From Rhizobium cauense (GTDB taxonomy: Bacteria; Pseudomonadota; Alphaproteobacteria; Rhizobiales; Rhizobiaceae), in NCBI RefSeq assembly GCF_019511525.1, contig NZ_JAEUAT010000001.1, positions 496,001-560,000 on the forward strand: DNA of 64,000 bases, given 5' to 3'. Positions 8,990 to 17,644 of the stretch are shown here, piece after piece. The notes under the pieces are model-generated. The model did no database searches. It was not told the DNA's origin and saw only the letters and a program-made list of their open reading frames with translations. Position numbers and translations under genes: made by a program. Numbering within the stretch: position 1 is the first letter of the stretch; every line of letters begins with the position of its first letter.

Positions 8990-9853
8990 TCATTTCACCG
9001 CGCCGGCCATCAGCCCGCGCATGTAGTAGCGTTGCAGAAGCAGGAAAACGATGAGGCACGGGATCGTCATGACAGCGACACCCGCCTGCACGGCGCCCCA
9101 GTTGATCGCCCCAAGGCGGCCGGCGCGCACGGCCATCATCAGGACAGGCAGCGTGTATTTCTCGTTGCTGGAAAGCAGCACGAGCGCGGCGAGGAATTCG
9201 TTCCAGGCATTCAGGAAGGCGAAGATTGCAACCGTTGCGACACCCGGCAACACAAGCGGTAACAAGACCAGCACGAGCAACTTCAGGTCGTGAGCGCCAT
9301 CGATGCGCGCCGCTTCCTCGATCTCCTTCGGTACCGCATCGAATGCGTTGCGCATCATGAACACGGAAAACGGCAGCTGCAGCGTCACGTAGACCAGCGT
9401 CAGACCAAAGAGCGAATTGTTGAGCCCGAGCTTGGCGAGGATGATGAACAGCGGCGTGAGGATCGACTGGAATGGGATCATCAGCGTCGCGATGATCAGG
9501 ATGAAGAAGACGTTCTTCATCGGAAAGCGATAGCGCGAGAAACCGTAGCCCGCGAGCAGGCTGATCACCACGGTCAGCACGACGGTTGCAAGCGACACAA
9601 TGAGCGAATTGAGGGTGTGCTGCCAGATGCCGGCGCCGAAACTGTCCAGCGAGCGATAGGAATCGAAACTGATGCCGTTCGTCGGCCATGGCGGCAGCGG
9701 CGGCAGCCGCGCCTCGGTGCCATGCCGGAGCGAGGCGAGCAGCGTGATGACAAACGGAGCGAGAAAGAAGATGGCAATGGCTATGCCGGTGCCGTGATAG
9801 GCGGCTTGACCACGGATTTCACGGCTTCTCTTGCGACCGGTGACGAGGCTCAT
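8990..9853 (-). CDS. ABC sugar permease, MalG type
   Basis: A 287-residue inner-membrane permease with about six hydrophobic helices and the EAA loop EEAARIDGAHDLKLLVLVLLP that docks the ATPase. It ends with the RGLMAGAVKG-like C-terminus usual for CUT1 MalG/UgpE subunits. Its ATG at 9853 overlaps the stop of the upstream permease by one base (TGATG), so translation is coupled. It pairs with the 9853-10767 permease and the binding protein at 10843-12081. No ATPase gene is in this operon. Confidence 0.92.
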   Translation of the reverse strand: MSLVTGRKRSREIRGQAAYHGTGIAIAIFFLAPFVITLLASLRHGTEARLPPLPPWPTNGISFDSYRSLDSFGAGIWQHTLNSLIVSLATVVLTVVISLLAGYGFSRYRFPMKNVFFILIIATLMIPFQSILTPLFIILAKLGLNNSLFGLTLVYVTLQLPFSVFMMRNAFDAVPKEIEEAARIDGAHDLKLLVLVLLPLVLPGVATVAIFAFLNAWNEFLAALVLLSSNEKYTLPVLMMAVRAGRLGAINWGAVQAGVAVMTIPCLIVFLLLQRYYMRGLMAGAVK

Positions 9854-10767
9854 CAGCGCTCCTCCCCGACACGCAGCAGCCAGAGCTGCACGACGCTGAT
9901 GACGAGGAGAATGGCGAGAAGCGCAATCGACAGCGCCGCGCCGTATCCGAGATTGAAGGACACGAAAGACTGGTTGAATATATAGTAGACGACGGAGATC
10001 ATTCGGTTCTGCGGTCCGCCGGAGGTCATGATGTAAAACTGATCGAAGGCGAGGATCGACCCCGTTACGGAGATGATCAGGGCAAGCGCGATCGTCTTGC
10101 GCATCAACGGCAGTGTCAGAAACCGGAAGCGCTGCCACCAGCTTGCACCGTCAACGACGGCCGCCTCCGTCAGATCGGCTGGGATCGCCTGAAGCCCTGT
10201 CAGCAGGATGATCATTGTAAAGCCGGCTATCTTCCACACGACCATGACGCAGATCGTCAGGAATGCACTGTCGAAGGTCGCGAGTAGATTGGGGCTCTTC
10301 TCGACAAGTCCGAGTGCCTTCAAGGCGGGGCCGATGAACCCGCTGTCGACGTTGGCAAGCCACACCCAAAGCAGCGACGCCGAAGCCAGACCGACGACGA
10401 CAGGAAGAAAGATGACGGTACGATACGTGCTGACGAAAGCCCGCTGCCGCTCGACAAAGAGGGCAAGCGGAAAGGCAACCGCGAAGATCAGGATCGTCAC
10501 GATGACCGTATAGTAGGCGGTGAAGTTCAGCGCCGCGACGAAGCGACCGTCATTGAACATGCGGAAGTAGTTGTTGAAGCCGATCCAGCGCTGGGCACCC
10601 ATCAGGGGCCAGTTGTGAAGGCTCATCCAGGCGGTGAACCCGACCGGGAGCACGAAGAAAACGATCACCAAAAGCATCGCCGGAGCGATGTAGAGGAGGC
10701 CCGTCCATTCCGGTCGTGGGGTACGTCTGCGCACGCATGCAATCTGCTTTTGACCCGTCACGGTCAT
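9853..10767 (-). CDS. ABC sugar permease, MalF type
   Basis: About 304 residues from an ATG at 10767 with GGAG 7 bases upstream; in-frame ATGs at 10815 and near 10785 lack good ribosome sites. The first helix (WTGLLYIAPAMLLVIVFFVLP) and the EAAVVDGASWWQRFRFLTLPLM loop identify a CUT1 permease. It is expected to form a heterodimer with the next gene's product. It is separated by 75 bases from the binding-protein gene, as is common when the binding protein is made in excess. Confidence 0.9.
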   Translation of the reverse strand: MTVTGQKQIACVRRRTPRPEWTGLLYIAPAMLLVIVFFVLPVGFTAWMSLHNWPLMGAQRWIGFNNYFRMFNDGRFVAALNFTAYYTVIVTILIFAVAFPLALFVERQRAFVSTYRTVIFLPVVVGLASASLLWVWLANVDSGFIGPALKALGLVEKSPNLLATFDSAFLTICVMVVWKIAGFTMIILLTGLQAIPADLTEAAVVDGASWWQRFRFLTLPLMRKTIALALIISVTGSILAFDQFYIMTSGGPQNRMISVVYYIFNQSFVSFNLGYGAALSIALLAILLVISVVQLWLLRVGEER

Positions 10768-10842
10768 CGAAACACTCCGCATCATTCCTGGTAAAATCGG
10801 CCGGAGGACTGCCACCGCCCTCCGGCCACGGCCGCCGGGAGA

Positions 10843-12081
10843 TTATTGGCCGCTGTCAATGATGGACTGCATCTCCGACTGCGCATTCTTGAAGGCGCCG
10901 TCTACGTCGTCACCGAAGATGGCAGCGTTCGTGAAGGTCGCCCATGGACCGTTGGCGCTGTTGATCAGATCGTTGAACTGCAGCGTGTAGGGGGTCTTGG
11001 CGACAGAGATCGCCTTCAGGCCGACCTGCAACCTCGGATCGAGGCCTTCGAGCACCTTGTCGGCGATATCACCACGGGTCGGCAGGCTGCCGTACTTCGC
11101 CATGATCTTCTGGCCGTCCATCGAATAGATGTATTCGAGGAACTCCTTCACGGCATCGATCTTCTTGGTGCCCTTCGTGATGACAAAGTTGTCGCCGCCG
11201 GCAAACGAGGACGGGTTGCCGTCAACGCCCGGGATGAGGGTCACGCCGAAGTTGATGTCGGGATGCTCTGTAACGAGCGTGCCGATCGCAAACGCGCCGA
11301 GGCTCTGCTGGCCTATCTTCCCGTTGGTGAAGGTCAGGAAGTTGGCACCGTTGTCGCTGGCGGCGCTGGCCGGGACAAGGTCCTTCTTCACCATGTCGCG
11401 ATAATAGTCGACCGCCTTGCGCATCTGCGGCGTATCGAGCGTCGCCGTCTTGCCGTCGGCCGACAGGATATCGGCACCTGCACCCCAGGTCAGCGGCGTG
11501 AAGGTGAAGATCATGCAGCCGCCGCAGCCGCCGCCGGAGAAATAGAAGCCGTAGGTATCGTCACCCACCTTGCGGATCTTCTCGGCGTTGGCCGTGATTT
11601 CCTCCCAAGTGGCAGGCGCCTTTTCGGGATCGAGGCCAGCCTTCTTGTAGAGATCCTTGTTCCAGGCGAAGACCGAGGTTTCGACCGACAGCGGCAGGCC
11701 GTAGATGCGATCCTGATAGGTGCCGAGGCGGACGTGCGAGGGCGACAGCGAATTGAAATAGGGCAGCTTCTTTGCCCAATCCGTCAGGTCCTCCAACTGC
11801 CCCGCGGCGGCAAAGGCCGGGTTATAGATGAGGTCCATTGACAAGGCATCCGGCGCCTGGCCGCCAGCGATAGCCGTTGCGTATTTCTGGACCAGTTCCG
11901 AGAACGGCACCTCGGTCGCGACGACCTGGTTCTCATGGCTGGAATTGTAGGCTTCAACGACTTTCTTGAAGGACTCGCCGATACCGGAACGAACCCACAT
12001 TTCGACTTTCTCGGCGGCCGATGCTCCGGACACCAGGCATAGGGTGGCAACGCTTGTCGCAGCCAACAGACGCTTAATCAT
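10843..12081 (-). CDS. ABC sugar-binding protein, family 1
   Basis: A 412-residue periplasmic protein with a Sec signal (MIKRLLAATSVATLCLVSGASAA). The body has the family 1 pattern: VEMWVRSGIGESFKKVVEAYN at the N-terminus, a GLPLSVETSVFAWNKDLYKKAG hinge region, and a TGKIGQQSLGAF-like helix. An unusual GGGCGGCM stretch lies near residue 190. It would capture the sugar or oligosaccharide processed by the GH127 enzyme encoded downstream. It starts 42 bases after the lacI stop on the same strand. Confidence 0.92.
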   Translation of the reverse strand: MIKRLLAATSVATLCLVSGASAAEKVEMWVRSGIGESFKKVVEAYNSSHENQVVATEVPFSELVQKYATAIAGGQAPDALSMDLIYNPAFAAAGQLEDLTDWAKKLPYFNSLSPSHVRLGTYQDRIYGLPLSVETSVFAWNKDLYKKAGLDPEKAPATWEEITANAEKIRKVGDDTYGFYFSGGGCGGCMIFTFTPLTWGAGADILSADGKTATLDTPQMRKAVDYYRDMVKKDLVPASAASDNGANFLTFTNGKIGQQSLGAFAIGTLVTEHPDINFGVTLIPGVDGNPSSFAGGDNFVITKGTKKIDAVKEFLEYIYSMDGQKIMAKYGSLPTRGDIADKVLEGLDPRLQVGLKAISVAKTPYTLQFNDLINSANGPWATFTNAAIFGDDVDGAFKNAQSEMQSIIDSGQ

Positions 12082-12123
12082 GGCACTCCTCCCAAATTGG
12101 CGCTTCTCCTTAGCGCCGGTTCC

Positions 12124-13146
12124 TCATCTCTTGGGGCTTTGGGCCCCGCATGACTGCCGCACCACGAGGCGGCACGGCAATTTCCTGACACCAGGCTCCA
12201 CGTGGCGTCCCTCCGCCAGCGCCAGAACCGTCAGACCCGCCTGACGCCCCAGCTCCTTCAACTCCATATCGACGGAGGTGAGCGGTGGCCGCGTCTGACC
12301 GGCAACGATTTCCCAATTGTCGAACCCAACCACCGAGACATCCTCAGGCACGCGAACACCGCGTTCGCGCAGCGCATCCACTGCACCACGGGCGATCTGA
12401 TCGTTGCCGCAGAAGATCGCATCCGGCTTTTCGCCTTCCTCGTTCCAAATCTCGGCGACGGCCTCGTGGCCCCAGGCCTCCGCCCAGTGGCCGAACAAGA
12501 CGAGCCCTTCGTCACCGATGGCCTCGCGATAGGCGTCCGCGCGCTCGCGAACGGAGAAGAAGCTCTCCGGTCCCGTCACATGGGCAATCCGCCGACGGCC
12601 CATCTTCACCAGCCACTCCACCGCCAACCGCGCACCCTGGGCGTCGTCGGAACGGAAGGTGACGCTTGCCGGCGTCCCCTCCGTGAATGCGTAGACGACC
12701 GGGACGTGCAGGTTTGACAGATCGACCGGAAGCTGCCGATCCAGGCGCTTGCCGGTAGCGATGATCCCGTCCACCTGCTTTTCGAGCATGGCATCCACGT
12801 GAATCTGGCCAAGCGCCGGGTCATCTTCGATTGCGCAGAGAAAAACCGATACACCATGGTCGACGAGCGCGTCGGAAATGCCGGCCATGACGGGCAGCGT
12901 GAAGCGCCCGTAGGTGTCGTTAGTCAACAGCCCGATCGTGAAACTGCGCTTGCTGAGCAGGCCACGAGCGAGTGCATTCGGGCGAAAGCCGACCTCGCCG
13001 GCAATTCGCTTCACCCGTTCCCGGGTTTCGGCACTCATGCGGCCGGTTCCATTCAGAGCCTTAGAGGCGGTCGAAATACTGACGCCCGCCGCCGCTGCGA
13101 CGTCGTGGATGGTAATCCGGCCTCTTTTTCCTCCCGCGATATTCAC
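12124..13146 (-). CDS. LacI-family repressor of the GH127/ABC operon
   Basis: About 340 residues. The N-terminal LacI helix-turn-helix (ITIHDVAAAAGVSISTASKALNG, hinge RPNALARGL) is followed by a periplasmic-binding-protein-like effector domain ending in VVGFDNWEIVAGQTRPPLTSVDM. A GTG at 13146 is preferred because AGGAGG lies 6 bases before it; an ATG at 13161 in the same frame adds five residues. The gene leads the operon and sits just downstream of two matching operators, so it probably represses itself and the transport and hydrolase genes until the sugar binds. Confidence 0.9.
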   Translation of the reverse strand: MNIAGGKRGRITIHDVAAAAGVSISTASKALNGTGRMSAETRERVKRIAGEVGFRPNALARGLLSKRSFTIGLLTNDTYGRFTLPVMAGISDALVDHGVSVFLCAIEDDPALGQIHVDAMLEKQVDGIIATGKRLDRQLPVDLSNLHVPVVYAFTEGTPASVTFRSDDAQGARLAVEWLVKMGRRRIAHVTGPESFFSVRERADAYREAIGDEGLVLFGHWAEAWGHEAVAEIWNEEGEKPDAIFCGNDQIARGAVDALRERGVRVPEDVSVVGFDNWEIVAGQTRPPLTSVDMELKELGRQAGLTVLALAEGRHVEPGVRKLPCRLVVRQSCGAQSPKR

Positions 13147-13168
13147 CGCGCGCCTCCTCATTTCCGCA

Positions 13169-13186
13169 TGAGAAAAGCTTTTCCCA
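13169..13186. promoter_or_regulatory. LacI-type operator O1
   Basis: TGAGAAAAGCTTTTCCCA is an 18-bp palindrome with one mismatched pair. It lies 23 bases upstream of the repressor's GTG start. The same sequence with a single base change recurs 32 bp upstream (O2), about three helical turns, so a LacI dimer could occupy both on one DNA face. Confidence 0.75.
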
Positions 13187-13200
13187 ACCACAGCGTCAAG

Positions 13201-13218
13201 TGAGAAAAGGTTTTCCCA
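13201..13218. promoter_or_regulatory. LacI-type operator O2
   Basis: TGAGAAAAGGTTTTCCCA matches O1 at 17 of 18 positions. The pair brackets the probable promoter region of the leftward operon. Confidence 0.7.
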
Positions 13219-13265
13219 CGAAAAAATCATACAATTGTCATGGGAACGAAAGACGCTGAGCAACA

Positions 13266-13300
13266 AAGAAAAATCGCGGCAGGGCCGTACCCGCCGCGAT
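13266..13300 (-). terminator. Intrinsic terminator after the orphan binding-protein gene
   Basis: Read leftward, an 8-bp stem ATCGCGGC/GCCGCGAT (13300-13273) with a 12-base loop is followed by TTTTTC. It lies 28 bases past the stop at 13328 and separates that gene from the lacI operon. Confidence 0.8.
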
Positions 13301-13327
13301 CCAAGGTTCGCCGAGAGGAGGGAACAA

Positions 13328-14617
13328 TCAGCCCTTGATCGTCGCCTTGCCTTCTTCCAGAAGCCGTGCCGCCGCTTCGGCAGGCGTTGTGCGCTCGAAT
13401 GCAAGCTCATCTGCAAGCGGGCGGAAGACGCGCTGGTCGAATTGCGTCGAACCGAGCGGCGCCGGCGCCGGATACTCGCCGACCTGATCTTTCAGCAAGT
13501 TGATGTACTTGATCGTCGCCTGCTCTGTCGGATTGAGGTTCGGGAGAATCGCTTCCCGCACGACAGGCGACATGGGCACGCCACGCTCCACTCCAAGGAT
13601 CTTGCCCGCCTCGACGTCGTTTACAAAGAAGTCAATGAACTTCGCTGCGGCCTCGCCGTTCTTCGTGGTGCCGCCGACGCTCCAGATCAACGCCGGACGA
13701 TAGTAGTGACCGGACGGGCCGCCCTTCTTTTCACGCGGCAGCAGCGTGATCGCCAGCTTGTTCTTGGAGATTAGCTGGTAGCCGACGAGCTGATTGGAAT
13801 AGGCCATGCCCATCGCCGACTTGCCAAGCGCGAGGCAGTTCGTGTCGATGGTGTTCTGGTCGAGCGTCTGGACGTCGGCTGCCACCGTGCCGCCCTTCTT
13901 GCGCAGATCTTCCCAGAACGTGTACCAGGCCGTTGCGTCATCAACGTTGAAGCCGAGCTTGCCGTCGGCGTAGAGGCTCTTGCCGCGCTGACGCAGCCAG
14001 GCATCGAAGACGTAGGTGTAGCGCGCGCCGTAAGGACCGCCCCAGTAGCTATCCTTGCCTCCCGCTTTCGTCAGTTCGACTGCGAGCTTGGCATACTCAT
14101 CCCAGGTCAGGTCAGCCGTCGGCACCGGAATGCCTGCCTTTTCGAAGGCCGTCTGGTCAAAGAACAATGCGAAGGAGTTCAGACCGAGACCGATGCCATA
14201 AAGCTTGTTGTCGACCGTCGTCAGCTTCAGCATGTCCTTGCCGAATGAATCGACCTTGAGCGTCGAGGGGACGAATTCGTCCAGCGCCAGGCATGCACCG
14301 CGCTTGGAATAATCCGAGATTGTTCCCGGCTCGAGCTGGAAGACGTCAGCAATGGCGCGCCCGGCCATTTGCGTGGAAAGCTTCGTCCAGTAGCCGTCGC
14401 CGCTCAATGACTCGCCGACGACCGAAACACCGGGATTCTTGCTTTCATAGAGCTTGGCGACATCAAGCGTGCGCTTGGCGCGATCGTTCGACCCCCACCA
14501 CATGGCACGCAATTTGGCATCCTCGGCAAACGCCGGAATGGAGCTCCCGGCGCCGAAGGCCACCCCGGCAGCGACACCTGCCGAGCCCATCAGAAATGAA
14601 CGGCGATTGACCTGCAT
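13328..14617 (-). CDS. Orphan ABC sugar-binding protein
   Basis: A 429-residue family 1 solute-binding protein. The N-terminus NRRSFLMGSAGVAAGVAFG is a twin-arginine-like signal. It is clearly paralogous to the binding protein at 20977-22263: both share WWGS near residue 40, KNPGVS, GxYWxxL, LYGxxLGxNS and LRQRGKxLYxDGKxGF in order. No permease gene accompanies it, and a terminator follows its stop. It may feed the permeases at 22268-24107 or act in sensing. It is divergent from the lacI gene at 14755. Confidence 0.9.
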   Translation of the reverse strand: MQVNRRSFLMGSAGVAAGVAFGAGSSIPAFAEDAKLRAMWWGSNDRAKRTLDVAKLYESKNPGVSVVGESLSGDGYWTKLSTQMAGRAIADVFQLEPGTISDYSKRGACLALDEFVPSTLKVDSFGKDMLKLTTVDNKLYGIGLGLNSFALFFDQTAFEKAGIPVPTADLTWDEYAKLAVELTKAGGKDSYWGGPYGARYTYVFDAWLRQRGKSLYADGKLGFNVDDATAWYTFWEDLRKKGGTVAADVQTLDQNTIDTNCLALGKSAMGMAYSNQLVGYQLISKNKLAITLLPREKKGGPSGHYYRPALIWSVGGTTKNGEAAAKFIDFFVNDVEAGKILGVERGVPMSPVVREAILPNLNPTEQATIKYINLLKDQVGEYPAPAPLGSTQFDQRVFRPLADELAFERTTPAEAAARLLEEGKATIKG

Positions 14618-14720
14618 GTTTCATCCTCCTCTTTTTCGCCCCGCCATCCTCCAACAGCTTCGGGCTTATGCGGCGTAGATTACGCAAAAAAATCTTCTAT
14701 GCAACAAATTATCTTTCGCT

Positions 14721-14743
14721 TGCAAATTTGCATAATTTGCATA
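14721..14743. promoter_or_regulatory. Candidate LacI operator: palindrome plus tandem 9-mer
   Basis: TGCAAATTTGCA (14721-14732) is a perfect 12-bp palindrome. It merges into two tandem copies of ATTTGCATA (14726-14734 and 14735-14743). It lies between the divergent orphan binding-protein and lacI genes, 11 bases before the lacI ATG, where it could control both. Confidence 0.55.
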
Positions 14744-14754
14744 ATTTCGACGTT

Positions 14755-15798
14755 ATGAACGACATCAAGACCAAGCGCCTGAGACAGGCCGATATCGCCG
14801 CGATGGCTGGCGTGTCCGTATCCACCGTATCCCGCGTGCTCGCCAACGAGCCCGGCATCAGCGAAAACGTGCGCCAGCACATCCTCAAGGTGGCGGCCGA
14901 CAACGGCTATTCGGCGCGCAGCGCAAGCGGGGCGATGCGCGGCACCCTCGCCCTGATTGCAAGCGACGGCGTCACCGGCGGGCTCAGCGTCTTCTACGAG
15001 GGGATCGTCGAAGGACTGCGCGCCGGCGCACTCGATGGAGGCATCCCCTTCGAGGTTCGGCTGATCAGGGAGAACAGAGCGACGCCTGATGTGGTGCACG
15101 ACTACATGCAGACAGCAGGCGCAGGCGGATTGTTTCTTGTAGGCATCGATCCGAGCGCCGACCTGCGTGCCTGGATAGAGGATGCAGCAATCCCGACGGT
15201 ACTCGTCAACGGGACCGATCCGCAGCTGCGGATGGACGGCGTTTCTCCCTCGAATTTCTTCGGGGCCCATGCTGCGACCTCTCGCCTGCTGAATGCGGGC
15301 CACCGCCGAATTCTGCATCTGACGGGCTCGCATCGCCATACCATTCGCGAACGCGTGCGGGGCTTCACAGCCGCGATCGACGACGTCGACGGCGCCGAGG
15401 GGCGGCTCGTGTCGATGACCTTCCATGGCAGCGCAAGCCTTGAAGCACATGAATTGACCGCAGCGGTGCTTGCCGAGAATGCCGGCTTCACCGCCGCCTT
15501 CTGCATGAACGATTTCATTGCCGTGGGCGTTCTCGAAGCCGTGACCGAGGCTGGCCTGCGTGTACCTGAAGATTTCGCGATCGTCGGCTTCGACGACCTT
15601 CCCTGCGCACTGATGACCAACCCACCGCTATCGACCATGCGCGTCGACCGCGTGGCGCTTGGCAGGGAAGCGGCCGGTCTCATGGTTGCGCGGTTTAAGG
15701 ATCGTGCCGCCCCTGCCCGCCAGATTTGCCATGCCGTCGTCCCCATTGCCGGCGGCACCGTCCCGCAGTCCCAAGAGAGCAATGCCGATGACCTATGA
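14755..15798 (+). CDS. LacI-family transcriptional regulator
   Basis: A 347-residue regulator. The HTH is clear (RQADIAAMAGVSVSTVSRVLANEPGISENVRQHILKVA), followed by a sugar-sensing domain with FAIVGFDDLPCALMTNPPLSTMRVD near the C-terminus. The ATG at 14755 is used because upstream extension has no HTH-related sequence. Its 3' end overlaps the DUF2264 gene, so the two are cotranscribed. It probably controls that operon and the divergent binding protein. Confidence 0.9.
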   Translation: MNDIKTKRLRQADIAAMAGVSVSTVSRVLANEPGISENVRQHILKVAADNGYSARSASGAMRGTLALIASDGVTGGLSVFYEGIVEGLRAGALDGGIPFEVRLIRENRATPDVVHDYMQTAGAGGLFLVGIDPSADLRAWIEDAAIPTVLVNGTDPQLRMDGVSPSNFFGAHAATSRLLNAGHRRILHLTGSHRHTIRERVRGFTAAIDDVDGAEGRLVSMTFHGSASLEAHELTAAVLAENAGFTAAFCMNDFIAVGVLEAVTEAGLRVPEDFAIVGFDDLPCALMTNPPLSTMRVDRVALGREAAGLMVARFKDRAAPARQICHAVVPIAGGTVPQSQESNADDL

Positions 15799-17644
15799 CC
15801 CTGCAAGTGCAAATCCGCTCGCCAACAACGCGCTGGAAACGCGCGAGGACATGTCTCGCGCCCTTCGCGACCTGTTCGATCCGTTGCTTCCCTATTTTTC
15901 GGCAGGCAATGCGCGTGTGCGGCTCGACGGCGCGGCCGCGCATTTCGATCGTGCTGCGGCCGATCTCGAAGGTTTTGCCAGGCCGCTGTGGGGCTTGGCG
16001 CCATTCGGAGCTGGCGGCGGCGAGTTTGCCGAATGGCATCGCTTTGCCGAGGGCATCGCCAACGGCACGGATCCAAAGCATCCGGAGTATTGGGGAACGG
16101 TCAGCGGTCGCGATCAGCGCATGGTGGAGCTGGCCGCGCTTGGTTTTGCCTTGGCGCTGGTACCTGAGAAGGTCTGGGAACCACTGGGTGGCCGGGCGCG
16201 CGACAATGTTGTTACCTATCTCAAACATGCCCGGCAGTTCGACTATGCCGACAACAACTGGAAATTCTTCCGCATTTTCGTCGACATTGCACTCGACCGC
16301 GTCGGCGCCAATTTCGACCGCAGCCGGACCAGACAGTATCTTGAGGAGCTTGAGGGCTTCTATATCGGTGACGGCTGGTACCGTGACGGCAACGTGCGCC
16401 GGATCGACCACTACATTCCGTTCGCCATGCATTTCTACGGGTTGATCTATTCCAAGCTCGTCGATGACGACTACGCAAGGCGGTACCGCGAGCGCGCCCT
16501 CCTCTTCGCAAACGACTTCAGGCACTGGTTTGGCGCGGATGGAGCGACAATTCCGTTCGGCCGCAGCCTGACCTACCGGTTCGCCTGCGCTGGCTTCTGG
16601 TCGGCGCTTGCGTTTGCCGACCTCGAAGCGTTGCCCTGGGGTGAGATCAAGAGCCTTTGCCTGCAGCATCTGCGCTGGTGGAAGGACAAGCCGATGACCA
16701 ACCGTGACGGCATTCTTTCAATCGGCTTTGGATATCCCAACCTGCTGATGTCAGAGAATTACAATTCGGCGGGTTCGCCCTACTGGGCTTTCAAGGCATT
16801 CCTGCCGCTTGCCCTTGCCCCGGATCATCCTTTCTGGACCGCGCAGGAGACGCCGCCTGCCGAGACGGCGAGTGTCCTGCCGCAACGCCATCCCGGCATG
16901 GTCTTGATGCGCAATGACGGTGACGTCGTGGCGCTCTCCTCCGGCCAGGAGAATCTGCAGATGCGATTCGGCACGGAGAAATATGCGAAGTTCGCCTATT
17001 CCAGCCGCTACGGCTTCAGTGTCGAATCCGACGAGCGCAATTTTGCGGGCGCAGCCCTCGATTCCACCCTCGCCTTCAGTGACGACGGCCTGCACTACCG
17101 GACCCGCGAGACCAATCAGGAGGCCAAGCTTGCAGGCGACGTCCTTTATTCCAAATGGTCGCCATTTCGGGATGTGGATGTCGAGACCTGGTTGGTACCG
17201 GCAGCGCCCTGGCATATCCGCGTCCACCGGATCAATACCCCACGACCTCTACAAACCGCCGAAGGCGGCTTTGCAATTGCACGCCGTGACTTCGAGCTCG
17301 ACACGCTTGTCGCGGACGGTTCAAGCGCTTATGCGATCGGCGACGTGGATTTCAGCGGCATTATCGATTTGGGGTCACAGGCTCCGCGTGTGGGCCTGAC
17401 GCAGAAGGCACCGCCGAATACGAACATGATCGTCGCCAAGACGCTCGTGCCGCAACTGCGCGGTGAAGTCCCGGCAGGGCAAACGATCCTGATGACCGCT
17501 GTGCTTGCCGCCAACAGCCCGTCCACGGTGACGGGTGCGTGGACTACACCGCCTGATGCGCCTGATATCACCGAACTCGAAGCACGTGTAGCGAGCGAGG
17601 GCATCACGGTCAGTGCCATCGAGGCGCCGGGGCAGATGTCATGA
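15788..17644 (+). CDS. DUF2264 family protein, possible uronide hydrolase
   Basis: About 618 residues from the ATG at 15788 (AAGAGAG 8 bases upstream; an ATG at 15782 is too close). The N-terminal half has the DUF2264 pattern, including ARPLWGLAPFGAGG, DNNWKFFRIFVDIAL, GDGWYRDG and the aromatic-rich HYIPFAMHFYGL expected of an (alpha/alpha) toroid; the rest looks like beta sandwich. From memory, some DUF2264 proteins are classed as GH154 beta-glucuronidases; this needs checking. No signal peptide, so it would act on imported glycosides. It overlaps the stop of lacI and the start of the next gene. Confidence 0.8.
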   Translation: MTYDPASANPLANNALETREDMSRALRDLFDPLLPYFSAGNARVRLDGAAAHFDRAAADLEGFARPLWGLAPFGAGGGEFAEWHRFAEGIANGTDPKHPEYWGTVSGRDQRMVELAALGFALALVPEKVWEPLGGRARDNVVTYLKHARQFDYADNNWKFFRIFVDIALDRVGANFDRSRTRQYLEELEGFYIGDGWYRDGNVRRIDHYIPFAMHFYGLIYSKLVDDDYARRYRERALLFANDFRHWFGADGATIPFGRSLTYRFACAGFWSALAFADLEALPWGEIKSLCLQHLRWWKDKPMTNRDGILSIGFGYPNLLMSENYNSAGSPYWAFKAFLPLALAPDHPFWTAQETPPAETASVLPQRHPGMVLMRNDGDVVALSSGQENLQMRFGTEKYAKFAYSSRYGFSVESDERNFAGAALDSTLAFSDDGLHYRTRETNQEAKLAGDVLYSKWSPFRDVDVETWLVPAAPWHIRVHRINTPRPLQTAEGGFAIARRDFELDTLVADGSSAYAIGDVDFSGIIDLGSQAPRVGLTQKAPPNTNMIVAKTLVPQLRGEVPAGQTILMTAVLAANSPSTVTGAWTTPPDAPDITELEARVASEGITVSAIEAPGQMS

